A stretch of DNA of 64,000 nucleotides from Bin80 sp965207565 (lineage in GTDB: Bacteria > Bacteroidota > Rhodothermia > Rhodothermales > Bin80): NCBI GenBank assembly GCA_965207565.1, contig CBDBMQ010000008.1, positions 28,052-92,051 on the forward strand, read 5' to 3'. Each line of letters starts with the position of its first letter. The first letter of the stretch is position 1. This document shows positions 54,601 through 63,821 of the stretch, one piece after another. The notes under the pieces were generated by a model that was given only the letters and a program-made list of their open reading frames with translations, was not told where the DNA came from and made no database searches. The translations under genes were made by a program, and so were the position numbers.

Positions 54601-56403
54601 GATCAGAAACAGCTGCCGCCTACAACGTTTTTCGAAAAACTGGTTAATCTTGATGACACAGAAGAAGAACATGACCTGGAAGATGTTATGGCAGGACAGG
54701 TTGGGGATATGGAAAGCATCCTTGCCCTTTGCGAGGCCCGCAACATGCCCGGCTGTATGTTAAAGTGGCATTACCGGTCACAGCACGAATCGCTGATTGA
54801 AGTTTCGAATCAGGAGTTCTACAGAAATAAGCTTGTTTGCCCACCCAGTCCGGCCGAATCAAGTACCGAGTTGGGACTATCCTTTGAGTTTGTTGATGGA
54901 ACCTACTACCGGGGCAGTGGCAAAAGCAATAATCCAGAGGAGTCCAGGGCGGTGATGGAGGCCGTTCTAGAACATGCCCGAAAGCGGCCCCATGAATCGC
55001 TCGGTGTCGTGGCAATGAGTCAATCCCAGCAGGTCACGATTCAAAATGAAGCGGAGCGGATGCGAGCGAAATACCCTGAACTCAACTCCTTCTGCAGCGA
55101 GGGCAAAGAAAACCCCTTCTTCGTCAAGAATTTGGAAACGGTGCAGGGAGACGAGCGGGATGTGATTTTCATCTCAATCGGATACGGAAGGTCGGAGGAC
55201 GGGCGGCTCCTTCAGAATTTTGGACCGGTCTCCAGCGAAGGGGGAGAGCGGCGGCTGAACGTGTTGTTCACCCGGGCAAAAAAACGATGCCGCGTATTTT
55301 CCTCTATCCGGCACACCGATATAAAGCACAGTGAAGCGCGACATAGGGGGCCATACATGCTCAAGACCTTTCTCAAGTATGCAGAAACCGGAGAGATGGA
55401 TGTCCCCATCATTACCGGACGTGCACCAGACAGTCCATTTGAAGAATCGGTGGCGGATGCGATCAGAGGATACGGGTACGAAGTTGACTATCAGGTTGGA
55501 TCCGAAGGGTTCTTGATTGATCTTGCGGTCAGAGATCCAAACCGTGAAGGTGCGTACATCCTGGCAGTTGAATGCGACGGGGCACGATACCATTCATCGC
55601 ATTGGGCGAGAGAACGGGACCGGATGCGTCAAACACTCCTGGAGGGCAAAGGCTGGACCTTCCATCGGATATGGAGCACCGACTGGTTCACAAATCCCGA
55701 AACTGAAACCAAACGAGCGGTGGAAGCTATTCGGAAGGCAAAGACCCATGGGAAAACGACCAGTAATCCTCCCCAGGCCCGGCATCAACCTGCCATCGTG
55801 AGAGAGAAAAAACCGGAAAAGCCGCCTAAATCGACTCGAACATATTACAAAGAATTCGACTCCGAGAACTTTGCGAGTCGATCTCATTATTGTCATATCC
55901 ACGATGCCAAGACTGGAGAGGTTGCTGATTTGATCATGGAAATTGTCGAGGTGGAAGGACCCGTTCATCAGGATATCGTTGTTCGAAAAACGCGAGAGCT
56001 GTGGGGATACGAACACACAGGAAAGTTCATCAAGGAAAAGATCAAAGATGCACTAAAGTATGCGGTGCATAAGGGTCTGGTGGAGCAATGTGATTTGGAT
56101 CAGAGTTTCTTGAAGAAGCCTGGAACAGAGGTGCGTGTGCGTGATCGCAGTAAACTGGATAATCCCTTACTGAGGAAACCGGAGATGATCCCTCCCCAGG
56201 AGTATCGGAAAGCAATCCTGTATGCTGTAAAGCGATGCTTTGGGATCGGCAAGGATGAATGCGCAGTGGAGGTCGCTCGCGATTTTGGTTTTAAATCAAC
56301 CAGTGCAACCCTCAAAAAGCAGGTGATGGCACAGATTCCTCCCCTGGTCCAGAACGGATACCTGATTGCTCATCCCGATGGAACATTGGACCTGACGGAC
56401 TGA
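51649..56403 (+). CDS. DUF4011-type SF1 helicase with C-terminal Vsr-like nuclease domain
   Basis: A 1584-aa protein. The DUF4011 domain is N-terminal (SLKERLIDTSKRNRLIH). A split SF1 helicase has Walker A QGPPGTGKSQT (about residue 335), LLIDEASQVRPADA (DEAS box, near 958), VGDQKQLPP, and GDERDVIFISIGYG with NVLFTRAKK. About 1265-1350 is a PD-(D/E)xK/Vsr-like nuclease: FEESVADAIRGYGYEVDYQVG, FLIDLAV and VECDGARYHS. A C-terminal winged-helix-like DUF3320-type region follows. Such COG1112-like helicase-nuclease fusions are common in defence islands, so antiviral activity is plausible but unproven for this one. It stands alone after the GH13 gene. Confidence 0.85.
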   Translation: MSDLRTENSQGPQDISQNPSSENSPPPKGWAQAIKSLKERLIDTSKRNRLIHSPIGKNRGKHLDVIEERSDEVFRLLVHEKKKMQFLPSKDGYDEPDIMEDIFIPDPDPPSAKHVDLKLQTRLTKDALHKRLLQLYRDSNSSIEEQGANPLFLALGFVRWYESSSSSIERFAPLVLLPVELIREGVRDNFKLQLRDQDLEPNHSFDAFLKSDFDLRLPPWPEGEEWLPSEYFQEVNPLVTSRENWKVLANTIQLGFYSSGKFLMSKDLDRAEPTELMQQLLCGGFGNALPLFDPNENLDDRYVNPQDLGHIMEADASQTRVIAAARDGRNMVVQGPPGTGKSQTIANIIAVSVRDHQTVLFVAEKRAALEVVHDRLEACGLGPLCLEMHSTKAKKKAIYNDLGETLKLGPPRIGDQSQYEHLKAVRNELNELSKQLHTPDEASGETPYQIIGQLTKLMADRDLPRPDFHVEEMATWDPETAQAARKEIENLADLTQGHGPEGAHDWRGANRKMTPMDRGRLGDQVNKLQDRLQELKTCLDGACTALSLSAGGGLVFVDKVLQLLRSMEIRPTDVDGLVIRGEVMHHSRKLQQLFEDIEKEQAIRAELETSMMPSAFDRDWSLEQREISKRKKTFFRWLSGSYRNAVKELKKAAKNLPKSTPDRLKLLDALIRHRSQVQEIDDQRALGELVVGPLWRGWKTDVTGTLESVRWINGQIELLGSFDALKKQIGNWPEAANPDELADSLHDCARMVEERWKDVEHLCDLDIQQAFGEDSIRSVPLAIIMTRMSLWQRDMEGQDTWTRLHDTANAVSKRGLDELRVRLADGRLAPEHACHTYDYIRAEALYNRFKTMNPDLNNMSGRERSALVEEFRKLDAAPLHLSSQEVMSAHYASIPEGTRGKMGVLRGEAKKKTRHMPLRKLLKEVGEAVQTIKPVFLMSPLSVAQYLDPNGLKFDLLLIDEASQVRPADAIGAVMRANRTIIVGDQKQLPPTTFFEKLVNLDDTEEEHDLEDVMAGQVGDMESILALCEARNMPGCMLKWHYRSQHESLIEVSNQEFYRNKLVCPPSPAESSTELGLSFEFVDGTYYRGSGKSNNPEESRAVMEAVLEHARKRPHESLGVVAMSQSQQVTIQNEAERMRAKYPELNSFCSEGKENPFFVKNLETVQGDERDVIFISIGYGRSEDGRLLQNFGPVSSEGGERRLNVLFTRAKKRCRVFSSIRHTDIKHSEARHRGPYMLKTFLKYAETGEMDVPIITGRAPDSPFEESVADAIRGYGYEVDYQVGSEGFLIDLAVRDPNREGAYILAVECDGARYHSSHWARERDRMRQTLLEGKGWTFHRIWSTDWFTNPETETKRAVEAIRKAKTHGKTTSNPPQARHQPAIVREKKPEKPPKSTRTYYKEFDSENFASRSHYCHIHDAKTGEVADLIMEIVEVEGPVHQDIVVRKTRELWGYEHTGKFIKEKIKDALKYAVHKGLVEQCDLDQSFLKKPGTEVRVRDRSKLDNPLLRKPEMIPPQEYRKAILYAVKRCFGIGKDECAVEVARDFGFKSTSATLKKQVMAQIPPLVQNGYLIAHPDGTLDLTD

Positions 56404-56405
56404 AT

Positions 56406-56436
56406 CGGGGGCATACACTCCTGCCAGACTCCCCCG
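56406..56436. terminator. Possible bidirectional terminator between helicase and osmC
   Basis: CGGGGG (56406-56411) and CCCCCG (56431-56436) can pair into a six-base stem with a 19-base loop, directly after the helicase stop and before the convergent osmC stop. No T-run follows, so it is weak. Confidence 0.3.
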
Positions 56437-56466
56437 CTGATCACCGATAGATGAAAATCGGCAGGA

Positions 56467-56907
56467 TCAGGACTCAAGTGCTGCGTCCACGTTGATGGCC
56501 GTGCCCGCATAAAGCTTTGAAATCGGGCAACCGGTCCGGGTCGCTTCCGCGGCATCCTGGAATGCATCGTCATCAATGCCGGGCACATCTGCACGGACCA
56601 CCAGATCAATGCTTGAAATATGGAAGCCGCCCGCCGGGTCTGGCCCAAATTTCACGCTTGCGCGCGTGTCAACGCGGCTTGCGGTATTGCCACGACCATC
56701 AAGCTCATTCGAGAGGGCCATGGAAAAACACCCTGCAATGGCTGCTGCCGCCAAGTCTTCCGGACCGATCCCGGGATCCCCCTCAAAACGGGAGCCAAAG
56801 GTGAAAGGGGTCTCAAGAGATCCCTGGTCGGTTTTGATATGTCCGCTGCCGGATTTTAGATCTCCTTTCCAAGAGGCATTCGCATGACTTACACTGTTTA
56901 CGCTCAT
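56467..56907 (-). CDS. osmC: OsmC-type thiol peroxidase
   Basis: A 146-aa OsmC/Ohr-family protein with both reactive cysteines in context: DLAAAAIAGCFSMALSNEL (about residue 60) and AEATRTGCPISKLYAGT (about residue 125). It also has the N-terminal WKGDLKSGSG strand. It reduces organic hydroperoxides in the cytoplasm. Pattern and length fit OsmC rather than Ohr. It lies 13 bases after a second OsmC-family gene, so the two form a small oxidative-stress operon. Confidence 0.9.
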   Translation of the reverse strand: MSVNSVSHANASWKGDLKSGSGHIKTDQGSLETPFTFGSRFEGDPGIGPEDLAAAAIAGCFSMALSNELDGRGNTASRVDTRASVKFGPDPAGGFHISSIDLVVRADVPGIDDDAFQDAAEATRTGCPISKLYAGTAINVDAALES

Positions 56908-56920
56908 CGTAGTAGGTAAC

Positions 56921-57364
56921 TTAGTTTTCGGTTAGAGAATAGTGTTGATCATTAATGGACCAACTCACGGTGATGGGTGCGGTCTTTTCCAGAATCTTTG
57001 CTACAGAACAATACTTGTTGACACTCAGGTCCACCGCGCGGCGAACCTTGTCTGGATCCAACTCCCCCTCAAACTCATAATGAACATGCAGCTTCGTAAA
57101 CAAAGAGGGAGTTTCCTGTTCTGCACGATCATAGGTGATGATCGTATCAAATTTCTGTAGGTCCTGCCGCTGCTTTTTGAGGATGATAACAATATCAATT
57201 CCACTGCACCCGCCAAGAGCCATAGCGACCGCCTGCATTGGGCCGACCCCCTGACCACTGCCTCCTTCTTCAGGGCCGGTGTCAAAATGCAACGAGTTTC
57301 CGTTGCTGTTCGTAGCAAGGAAGTGAAACTTGTCGTCTAAGCGCTTGAGAGTAACCTTGGCCAT
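56921..57364 (-). CDS. OsmC-family protein, YhfA-like
   Basis: A 147-aa OsmC-fold protein with one clear active-site-like Cys in AMALGGCSGIDIVIILKK, and another in LSVNKYCSVAKILEKTAPI, typical of the YhfA subgroup. Function in that group is poorly defined. I start at the second Met (MAKVTLKRLDD). First gene of the pair with osmC. Divergent from the DUF4097-like gene, with 145 bases between. Confidence 0.88.
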   Translation of the reverse strand: MAKVTLKRLDDKFHFLATNSNGNSLHFDTGPEEGGSGQGVGPMQAVAMALGGCSGIDIVIILKKQRQDLQKFDTIITYDRAEQETPSLFTKLHVHYEFEGELDPDKVRRAVDLSVNKYCSVAKILEKTAPITVSWSINDQHYSLTEN

Positions 57365-57509
57365 CAAAACAAAATTTTTCAGCAGCGAGGGCTTGAACTA
57401 CAATCACGCCCTCAGGATTCCCTCCAATAGCAACTGCTTTGCAACTTAACTGCAAATACATTCGTAGCCTTATTATGAATGAAACCGCTTTCATATAGAT
57501 TATTTCAAA

Positions 57510-58414
57510 ATGAAACGCTCCTTTGCTTCCACGAAGACCCTTGGTTTTGCCATCGCAGCCATTTTGATATTGGCGGCATTCAAGTCAATCCCCACTGCAC
57601 GGGATGTGATCAAAAAAGAGTACAAAGTAAATCCGGGAGGTCAACTTACTCTGGATCTGGATAGGGGCAATGTAGAAATTGAGGCGACCGGTGGCAACTC
57701 CGTAAAGATTGAACTTGAGCGCCGTGCACGGGCAGAAAGTTCGGAAGAGGCCGAGAAAATCCTCCAGTCGGCTCACCGCTACGAATTTGACAAGGATGGG
57801 GATGATGTCAATATTCAGTCACGCGTAGACGAGGGGCGCAGGCAAATGCGGTGGCGCAAAGGCTCGGCTATTAAAATTCGACTGACCGTACGCATACCAG
57901 ATGAATACGATGTCAGCTTCAAGTCAGGTGCCGGCAACATCACCATCATGGAAGTCGCCGGAGAAATAACAGGGCGTACGGGGGCAGGAAATATCATAAT
58001 GGAAGATATTGAAGGGGAGGTAGATGTAAAATCCGGGGCTGGAAATATTGAGATCTCCGGGAATTTGGAGGATGCAGATGTCGTGACCGGGGCAGGGAAT
58101 CTGTCCATCTATGCCCAGGTTGATGCATTACATGCTGTGGCGGGTACGGGGAATGTAACCGTGGAAATGCTGGGGCAACCCCGAGGAGAAAGTAAGCTGC
58201 GCACAGGCGCCGGCAATGTATCGCTCTCACTGCCTGAAGATGTTCAGGCCGAAGTACGTGGGACTGCGAGTCTGGGAACGGTGACCTGTGAGTTTCCGAT
58301 TGAGGTCTCCAAGAAGCTTCTCTCCCACTCTTTTTCGGGTGAGCTTAATGGGGGGGGGATGCATCTATCATCTTGGCTGCCGGTGTGGGGAATGTGTCCC
58401 TGCGTCGGCATTAA
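57510..58414 (+). pseudogene. DUF4097-like adhesin/beta-helix protein, frameshifted in a G tract
   Basis: One N-terminal membrane segment or signal (FAIAAILILAAFK), then a beta-rich repeat domain with SGAGNITI, TGAGNIIMED, SGAGNIEISG, TGAGNLSI and TGAGNVSLSLPEDV, the DUF4097/DUF2807 pattern. It reads normally to GELNGGG, then the current frame gives MHLSSWLPVWGMC. The alternative frame gives GDASIILAAGVGNVSLRRH and stops at 58412-58414, which continues the repeat pattern. The break is in nine consecutive Gs (58350-58358): one missing or two extra G. Restored length is about 301 aa. Function unknown; the family is often next to anti-sigma or signalling genes. Confidence 0.75.
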
Positions 58415-58716
58415 TCGGGGAGAAATTCTGTGTCGGGCAGCCTGCCTGATTCCGAATCATTGACAGCAGCACTGCCTCGACCATTTGATGTCCCGCATCA
58501 TAAGATGTCTGCATTTGAACAGATCCAGAAGCCTGGCCGGGATTATCCAACCCAGCCTTGAAATTTCAATTCAGGAGAACGGGAAAGAGATCTGTCATCT
58601 TGAAGTCAACCCCACGAAATTCATAAAAGAACGCAAAGAGTTACAAAACTTTTTCACTTTTATGGAACCGTAGCGGCACAGAAGGTTCTAATCGGGTTTG
58701 AACGCTGAGAGATCGA
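58415..58716. other. Intergenic region before fadN
   Basis: About 300 bases. One short plus-strand ORF at 58485-58673 ends LEVNPTKFIKERKELQNFFT, but I cannot support it as a gene. The fadNA promoter is probably in the AT-rich part near 58625-58680. Confidence 0.4.
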
Positions 58717-61064
58717 ATGGAAAGGAATTCTACGCGTCTGCCGTTCAGGAGAGCGGCGGTAATTGGTGCAGGCACCATGGGAGCTCAGATCGCAGCTCAT
58801 CTAGCCAATGCTGGCGTTGAGGTGCTGCTGCTGGATCTAGCTTCAAAGGACTCTGATCCGCGTGCGCTGGTCAAAAAACGTCTGAAGGATGCTTCAAAAT
58901 TGAAACCCAATCCATTCTTCAAAAGGCCACCCGCCAACGTATTCGTTGTGGAACGATTGAGCATGATCTGGAGAAAATTTCGGAGGTCGAATGGGTGATT
59001 GAAGCCGTGGTGGAACGTTTAGACATCAAACAGGCCCTACTGGAAAAGATCGAAGCGCATACAAGCTCGTGCAATATCGTATCCACCAACACGAGCGGCA
59101 TCCCGATCCGTGCGCTCACTCAGGGGCGCAGCCTGGAATTTCGGCAGCGTTTCCTAGGCACACATTTCTTTAATCCGCCACGCTACCTTCGCCTCCTTGA
59201 AGTGATTCCCCATACTGATACAAACCCCCAGGTGCTGGACAAGATTGCCTGGTATACCCGTGTCCATTTGGGTAAGAATGTGGTACAGGCCAATGATGTC
59301 CCTTACTTCATTGCCAATCGGATTGGGATTTATGGCATGATGGGGGCGATGGACCAATTCGTCACCGGAGACTACACGATTGAGGAAATTGACACCCTGA
59401 CTGGACCGCTCGCCGGTCGCCCAAAATCAGCCACATTCAGGACGGCTGATCTAGTTGGGCTGGATGTGATGCAACTTGTGTGTGCGAACCTCTATGAGAG
59501 CGTTCCTGAAGACGAAAGTAGAGATCGCTTCAGTGTGCCGATCGTACTGAAAGAACTGGTAAATCAAGGAGCCTTGGGAGCGAAGACCAAAGCTGGATTT
59601 TACCGAAAAGAGGGCCGCAACATTCAGTCGCTCAATCCCGCTTCGGGGCAATATGAAAACCCTGCAGAACTGAATCTTGGAGATCTACGCAAGATCAAGT
59701 CAGCGGGCCCGCTCCATCGCCGTCTCTCGGCATTGTTCGAGGATGAAGGGCGTACAGGTGCTTTCTTTCGCACTACGATGCTTGATCTCATGGCGTATGC
59801 TGCAAGACGGATCGGTGAGGTAACCGATCGCCCTGCACATGTTGATCAAGCGATCTGTTCGGGGTTTGGATGGGAAATGGGGCCATTTGAAACATGGGAT
59901 GCGATCGGGTTTGACGCCGTAAGGAAGACCATGATCAAGGAGGGGCTTGCGCTACCTGAGTGGGTGTTGGACATGTCGGCAGATGCATCCTTCTATCGTG
60001 ACCAATGCGTTTATATCCCGGCCCGAAAAGAATATGAAGTTCAAGCGGTATCCGCCGCGGAACGATCCCTGGCATCCATCAAATTGGGAGCAGCAGACCT
60101 GTGGTCAAACAAGGAGTCAGGTCTGGTTGATCTGGGAGACGGGGTTGCGTTATTTGAATTCCGCTCCAAAGCCTGCACACTGGGAGCTAATGTGATCAGT
60201 GGCATGCTGGAGGCAATTGATCGCGTTGAAAACGGTCCAGATTTATGCGGGCTGGTGATTGGGAATGAGGGGAGTCACTTTTCCGTGGGAGCCAACCTGT
60301 CAGAAATGGCCGGAGCAGTACAGTCCGGCAGCTTCCAGGAGATTGACCAGTATATTGCCCGTTTCCAGTCGGCGATGCAGCGGGTACATTATGCACGCAA
60401 GCCGGTGGTGGTGGCTGCACATCAACGAGCACTCGGCGGGGGATGTGAACTGATCATGTCTTCTGTGAACCCTGTTGCTACGGCAGAAACATATGCCGGA
60501 CTCGTAGAATTGGGGGTTGGCCTGATTCCGGCAGGTACAGGAAGTATGCGACTTGCAGCGAAGGCCAGCAAAGAGAATCATGGATATGACAGCAATTTGC
60601 TGCTTGATGTGATGCGGTACTTTGAGGCGGTTGCCAAGGCAACGGTTTCAACTAGTGCAGAAGAAGCGCGTGAGTTAGGATTTCTTCCTGGCCATGCATG
60701 CATTGTAATGAATAGTGCGAGACGTTTCCACGCAGCAAAGCATGAAGTCCTGCGGCTTTCTGCCCAGGGTTATCGTCCGCCGACACCTCAGAAGATCCGT
60801 GTACTCGGACGTCCCGGCGCAGCAGCGTTGAACACGGCAGTTTACCAGTTGCATCAAGGCAGATTCATCAGTGATTATGATCTGCATCTGGCAAAGCAAC
60901 TCGCGCATGTGTTTACCGGCGGGGATTTAAGCGGGGCAGAGGAAGTCTCCGAGTCCTATCTATTAGATTTAGAGCGTGAAGTGTTTCTCGGTCTCCTGGG
61001 ACAGCCGAAAACACAGGAGCGCATTGCCGGTCTACTCAAGCATAATCGACCGATCCGCAACTGA
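58717..61064 (+). pseudogene. fadN: 3-hydroxyacyl-CoA dehydrogenase / enoyl-CoA hydratase, FadN-like, with one frameshift
   Basis: The N-terminus has the Rossmann motif AVIGAGTMGAQIAAHLANAG and runs to PNPFF. The frame then shifts: one more A in the run at 58921-58924 would give FFKKATRQRIRCGTIEHDLEKI, leading into VIEAVVERLDIKQALLEKIE, which starts the long ORF. The joined protein is about 782 aa, the length of FadN. The HAD parts include NIVSTNTSGIPIRAL, GTHFFNPPRYLRLLEVI and a C-terminal-domain repeat. The enoyl-CoA hydratase fold follows (FSVGANLSEMAGAV; GGGCELIMS). It carries out two steps of fatty-acid beta-oxidation. If the frameshift is real, the dehydrogenase is cut; an error is equally likely. 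Confidence 0.88.
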
Positions 61065-61070
61065 TCAATT

Positions 61071-62267
61071 TTGAATATGCAATCGTCAGCTGTTATCGTA
61101 ACCAGTCTACGCACGCCGGTTGGAAAGGCGAAACGGGGTGCTCTTCGCTTTATGCGCCCGGAAGCAATGGGTGCTGAAGCCGTTCGGGCTGCTTTGGATC
61201 ATACCCCAAATCTGAGTGCAGAAGAAATTGATGATGTTCTCATCGGATGTGCCTTTCCCGAGGGATCCCAGGGCATGAATGTGGGACGCATTATTGCCGG
61301 CCGGGCAGGTCTACCTGATTCTGTGCCGGGAGCCACCATCAATCGTTTCTGTTCGTCGGGGCTGCAGACCATCGCCATGGCAAACCATGCAATCGGGTTG
61401 GGACAGGCCGAGTGTATTATCGCAGGAGGGGCGGAAAGTATGACCCTCGTCCCTATGAGTGGATATTATTTCCAGCCGGATCCCGAAACAACCGAGCAAA
61501 GACCGGAAGTGTATGTTTCGATGGGGAATACGGCAGAGAATCTGGCACAGAAATACGATATATCCCGCGAAGATCAGGACCTCTTCGCCCTGAGATCTCA
61601 TGAGCGGGCACTTGCCGCCCAATCGGCAGGCCTTTTTGAAGAGGAAATTATTCCTCTGGATATAGAGCAAAACAGCTTCCAGAACGGGACTCCTAAAACG
61701 GTCGGCTACCAATTCAACACAGATGAGGGCCCAAGAGCGGACACGAGCCTGGAGGCACTCAGTCGCTTGAGACCAGTCTTTCGAAGCGGGGGCAGTGTAA
61801 CTGCCGGCAATTCCTCTCAAATGTCTGACGGCGCTGCAGCAACTGTCGTGATGTCCGAAGGGATGGCTCAACGTTTAGATGCTGAGCCACTGGCACGTAT
61901 AGTTGGCTTTGCTGTGGCTGGCGTAGCCCCAGATTTGATGGGAATTGGTCCGGTACCAGCCATCAAGAACGTCCTCAAACAGACTGGCCTCCGTTTGGAT
62001 CAGATCGGATTAATTGAATTAAACGAAGCATTTGCCGCACAAGCTTTGGCGGTCATCAGGGAGGTAAAGCTGGACGAATCTATTGTGAATGTGCAAGGAG
62101 GAGCAATTGCGCTGGGACATCCGCTGGGCTGCACCGGGGCGAAGCTTACCGCCACGTTGCTGCATGCCATGAAGCGTCGTGGGGTTCAATACGGGCTATG
62201 CACCATGTGCATTGGAGGCGGAATGGGGGCTGCAGCGATCTTTGAGAACCTGAGTAACTCAGGATAG
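61071..62267 (+). CDS. fadA: Acetyl-CoA acyltransferase (thiolase), FadA-like
   Basis: A 398-aa thiolase. The catalytic Cys is in INRFCSSGLQTIAMA, the GxG-like ECIIAGGAESMTLVPM segment follows, and the C-terminal half has NEAFAAQALAVIRE, GGAIALGHPLGCTGAK (His) and CTMCIGGGMGAA (second Cys). It performs the last step of beta-oxidation, releasing acetyl-CoA. It starts six bases after fadN and forms the fadN-fadA pair known from Bacillus and many Bacteroidota. Confidence 0.94.
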   Translation: MNMQSSAVIVTSLRTPVGKAKRGALRFMRPEAMGAEAVRAALDHTPNLSAEEIDDVLIGCAFPEGSQGMNVGRIIAGRAGLPDSVPGATINRFCSSGLQTIAMANHAIGLGQAECIIAGGAESMTLVPMSGYYFQPDPETTEQRPEVYVSMGNTAENLAQKYDISREDQDLFALRSHERALAAQSAGLFEEEIIPLDIEQNSFQNGTPKTVGYQFNTDEGPRADTSLEALSRLRPVFRSGGSVTAGNSSQMSDGAAATVVMSEGMAQRLDAEPLARIVGFAVAGVAPDLMGIGPVPAIKNVLKQTGLRLDQIGLIELNEAFAAQALAVIREVKLDESIVNVQGGAIALGHPLGCTGAKLTATLLHAMKRRGVQYGLCTMCIGGGMGAAAIFENLSNSG

Positions 62268-62554
62268 TGGAGTTATCTGGCAAGTTAAGCCAGAATTCAA
62301 GTTTCGGGCGTGGTAAAGGATGCCGGTTTTATTAAAAGCATCTTGAGCGATAAGACATGTGGAGTATTCTGCCTGTTTCTTTACGTTGTCCGATACCCGT
62401 AAGCCCTGCGGCAGAAAGAGGTTTGGGTAGCCACACCTGAAAAAAGAATTGCCCATGTTTTAAGCCTGAGCATCTCCCTCACTGCAGAATCCTCCCGCAT
62501 AGAACAGACCTACTGAGCGTAACCTATCTGACTGTAAAATCCCGTATCCCCGAA

Positions 62555-63645
62555 TCACAGGTCGAAATCGTATCCGTACACGTATTCCTCCCACGGTGAA
62601 GACACATATAAGTGATTTTTATGCAGAAGGAAATCTGCAGGGGAAATATTCTTTCTTTCTTCCGTGTCGTTGATGGGACGAAAATTTATTTTTCTTGCAA
62701 GTTCATAGTCATTTTTGGACAAATCAAAAATGTAATGGTCCGATTTATGTGCTCTCGCAATCAGGTAACGAGAGTTGATGAACCCGATGTTCGTTATAAA
62801 AGCAAACGTGCCAGGCTCCATAGCTCCGGCTGGAATTCCGTCGGGTAGACCCCGAAGACACAAAATTGCGGACATTCTTTCCCTCGAATCGGATCGTCCG
62901 CAGATGCCTGAGTTGATCGTCGTAAATAAAGATATAAGGGAACCCCATATATCCCAAAGCAATTCGATCTCCCTCAGGAGAAATCGTTACAATGTGATTG
63001 TTTTCCCCTCTCCGATCAGGCAGATCTAAAAGAGGAAGTAATTCCCTAGACGGAATCCAAGTATAAGGGGGGGGACGTACTACGAGCGCAGATTAGCCAG
63101 TCCCCCTCCGGGCATTCCAGAAGCATATAGTCGGGCGAAATGGCGAATTTCAGCCACCGACTGGAATAGGGGAACGAACCAACATAGTCAAATTTCTCCG
63201 TGAACACTTGTATCCGTCCTTGATCCCTAGTGAATACGTGCGAGCCGTTGTATTGTAGTTCACTCAAATAAGTAAACTCTTCAGGGGCTTTTCCGGGCCC
63301 ACCAATTTTCCGACTAAGATAACCATCCGATCCTATCGCAAAGATCGCTTCGGATTGACGATCAGAGATATAAATACTATCCCCTATCGCGATCATGTAT
63401 CCTGGTCTGCCTAGCGTTAGTGAATCAGACTGGATACCGAATCTTGTGCTTGCGACCCATCTTTCCGCTTCAATATCGGTATTGACCATAAAGTGGGGCG
63501 CAGAAGCTAGCAGGCTGTCAATTATCAGAGAGTCTTCAAATCTGGTCAGAGGTATTTCCCCACTCTGACAAGCTGCAAAGGGTAATAGAAGAAACAGTAT
63601 CCCCGCGTGTCTCCACCTGAATAAGGAAACAGAAACGAACTCCAT
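62555..63645 (-). pseudogene. 6-bladed beta-propeller lipoprotein, with two frameshifts
   Basis: The reading starts at MEFVSVSL (63645) with lipobox LPFAAC, after which strand-rich blades follow (GRPGYMIAIGDSIYISDRQ; GGPGKAPEEFTYLSELQYNG). In the eight-G run at 63067-63074 (C on the coding strand) the frame shifts to YTWIPSRELLPLLDLPDRRG and IALGYMGFPYIFIYDDQL. Near 62855-62870 it shifts again to LRGLPDGIPAGAMEPGTFAF, ending VYGYDFDL at the stop 62555. Joined it is one protein of about 360 aa with the pattern of Bacteroidota 6-bladed beta-propeller lipoproteins. It could be decayed or carry sequencing errors. Confidence 0.75.
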
Positions 63646-63821
63646 CTGTACCTGATTTCTGTAAAAAGTATTGCCCAATGAGCAACCTACACTATTCAAA
63701 TATAATGGTCACTCCACACAAAATGCCTCCCCAGGCTCCGCTCCCACCACCTTCCCAAGTTTCATTCTCTCCGTAGTCAATTGTCATTGACCACTCCTCG
63801 TCAGTGGTATCAAGACCCGAA

